In this document: positions 63,833 through 64,000 of the stretch, piece after piece | How positions within the stretch are numbered: position 1 is the stretch's first letter | How the letters are laid out: every line of letters starts with the position of its first letter | DNA from: Armigeres subalbatus | Lineage: Eukaryota; Arthropoda; Insecta; Diptera; Culicidae | Direction of reading: 5' to 3' | Length of the DNA stretch: 64,000 nt | Assembly (NCBI RefSeq): GCF_024139115.2 | Contig: NW_026942747.1 | Span: forward strand, 1 to 64,000 | Position numbers and translations under genes: made by a program | Notes under the pieces: model-generated | What the model saw: only the letters and a program-made list of their open reading frames with translations | What the model was told of the DNA's origin: nothing | Database searches by the model: none

Positions 63833-64000
63833 CCATAAAAATAATAACATACACACATAACTAAAATACCCTAGTTTTAGAAAATGAGCTGTCAGCAATC
63901 TCTATGAAACAAAATACAGTTGCGGTTTCGAAAATACGATTTTATTGCTTTCAACTTTTCCTATACACGGTACCAGTGGCGCCGGGAGTGGGTGGGACAA

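Overview
This looks like a gene-poor stretch of a mosquito genome, most likely Aedes. The inference rests on the repeat types: tRNA-derived SINEs that I recognise as Feilai-like (named from memory), RTE-clade (JAM1-like) and I-clade (MosquI-like) non-LTR retrotransposons, a BEL/Pao LTR element, hAT relics and many short inverted-repeat elements. I found no convincing single-copy host gene. Nearly every long reading frame belongs to a transposable element and most are broken. Some blocks of a few hundred bases to about 1 kb (for example 4766-5530, 16190-18085, 33721-35034, 44070-45600, 48601-49092) carry nothing I can name.

Layout. 1-5.0 kb: fragments of an RTE element, an R1-clade element and a second non-LTR RT, the last two joined head to head near 3570. 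5.5-9.0 kb: a 165-bp hairpin-bearing repeat, then a TIR element split by a 5'-truncated RTE copy with one long open frame. 9.0-14.1 kb: a hAT relic with ACCGGT-rich ends, carrying a SINE, a jockey-like fragment and a second RTE copy. 14.6-17.2 kb: interspersed repeats, a long-TIR element with a fragment of an unclassified conserved protein, and MITEs. 18.1-33.7 kb: an old non-LTR element split by a BEL/Pao element (18813-33105, target duplication GATCG). The BEL element has lost its RT core. Its 5' LTR holds a 0.9-kb SINE-like palindrome, its RNase H/integrase region a foldback transposon that itself holds a hAT-type MITE, and its 3' LTR a full-length I-clade element. 35.2-40.5 kb: a second RTE family (RTE-B) riddled with insertions. 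41.2-43.2 kb: a 1.4-kb foldback element and an RT tail. 43.2-49.9 kb: tandem repeats, MITEs and SINEs. 51.2-56.0 kb: another RTE-B copy split by a 2.65-kb non-coding retroposon. 56.1-61.6 kb: a decayed DNA transposon with a YqaJ-type nuclease gene convergent to a THAP/DDE transposase gene. 61.7-64.0 kb: promoter-like and satellite sequence and more MITEs.

How the parts relate. The order of nesting can often be read from intact target-site duplications, so the window works as a stratigraphic record: older RTE-B, R1 and other RT relics were hit by hAT, BEL and retroposon insertions, and those in turn were hit by I-clade, SINE and MITE copies. The most system-like content is the 56-61.6 kb transposon, in which a nuclease and a transposase travel together. 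The nuclease is broken by a frame change and a 1.3-kb insertion; the transposase by a MITE and a 132-bp insertion. All family names are from memory of motifs; no database search was possible.
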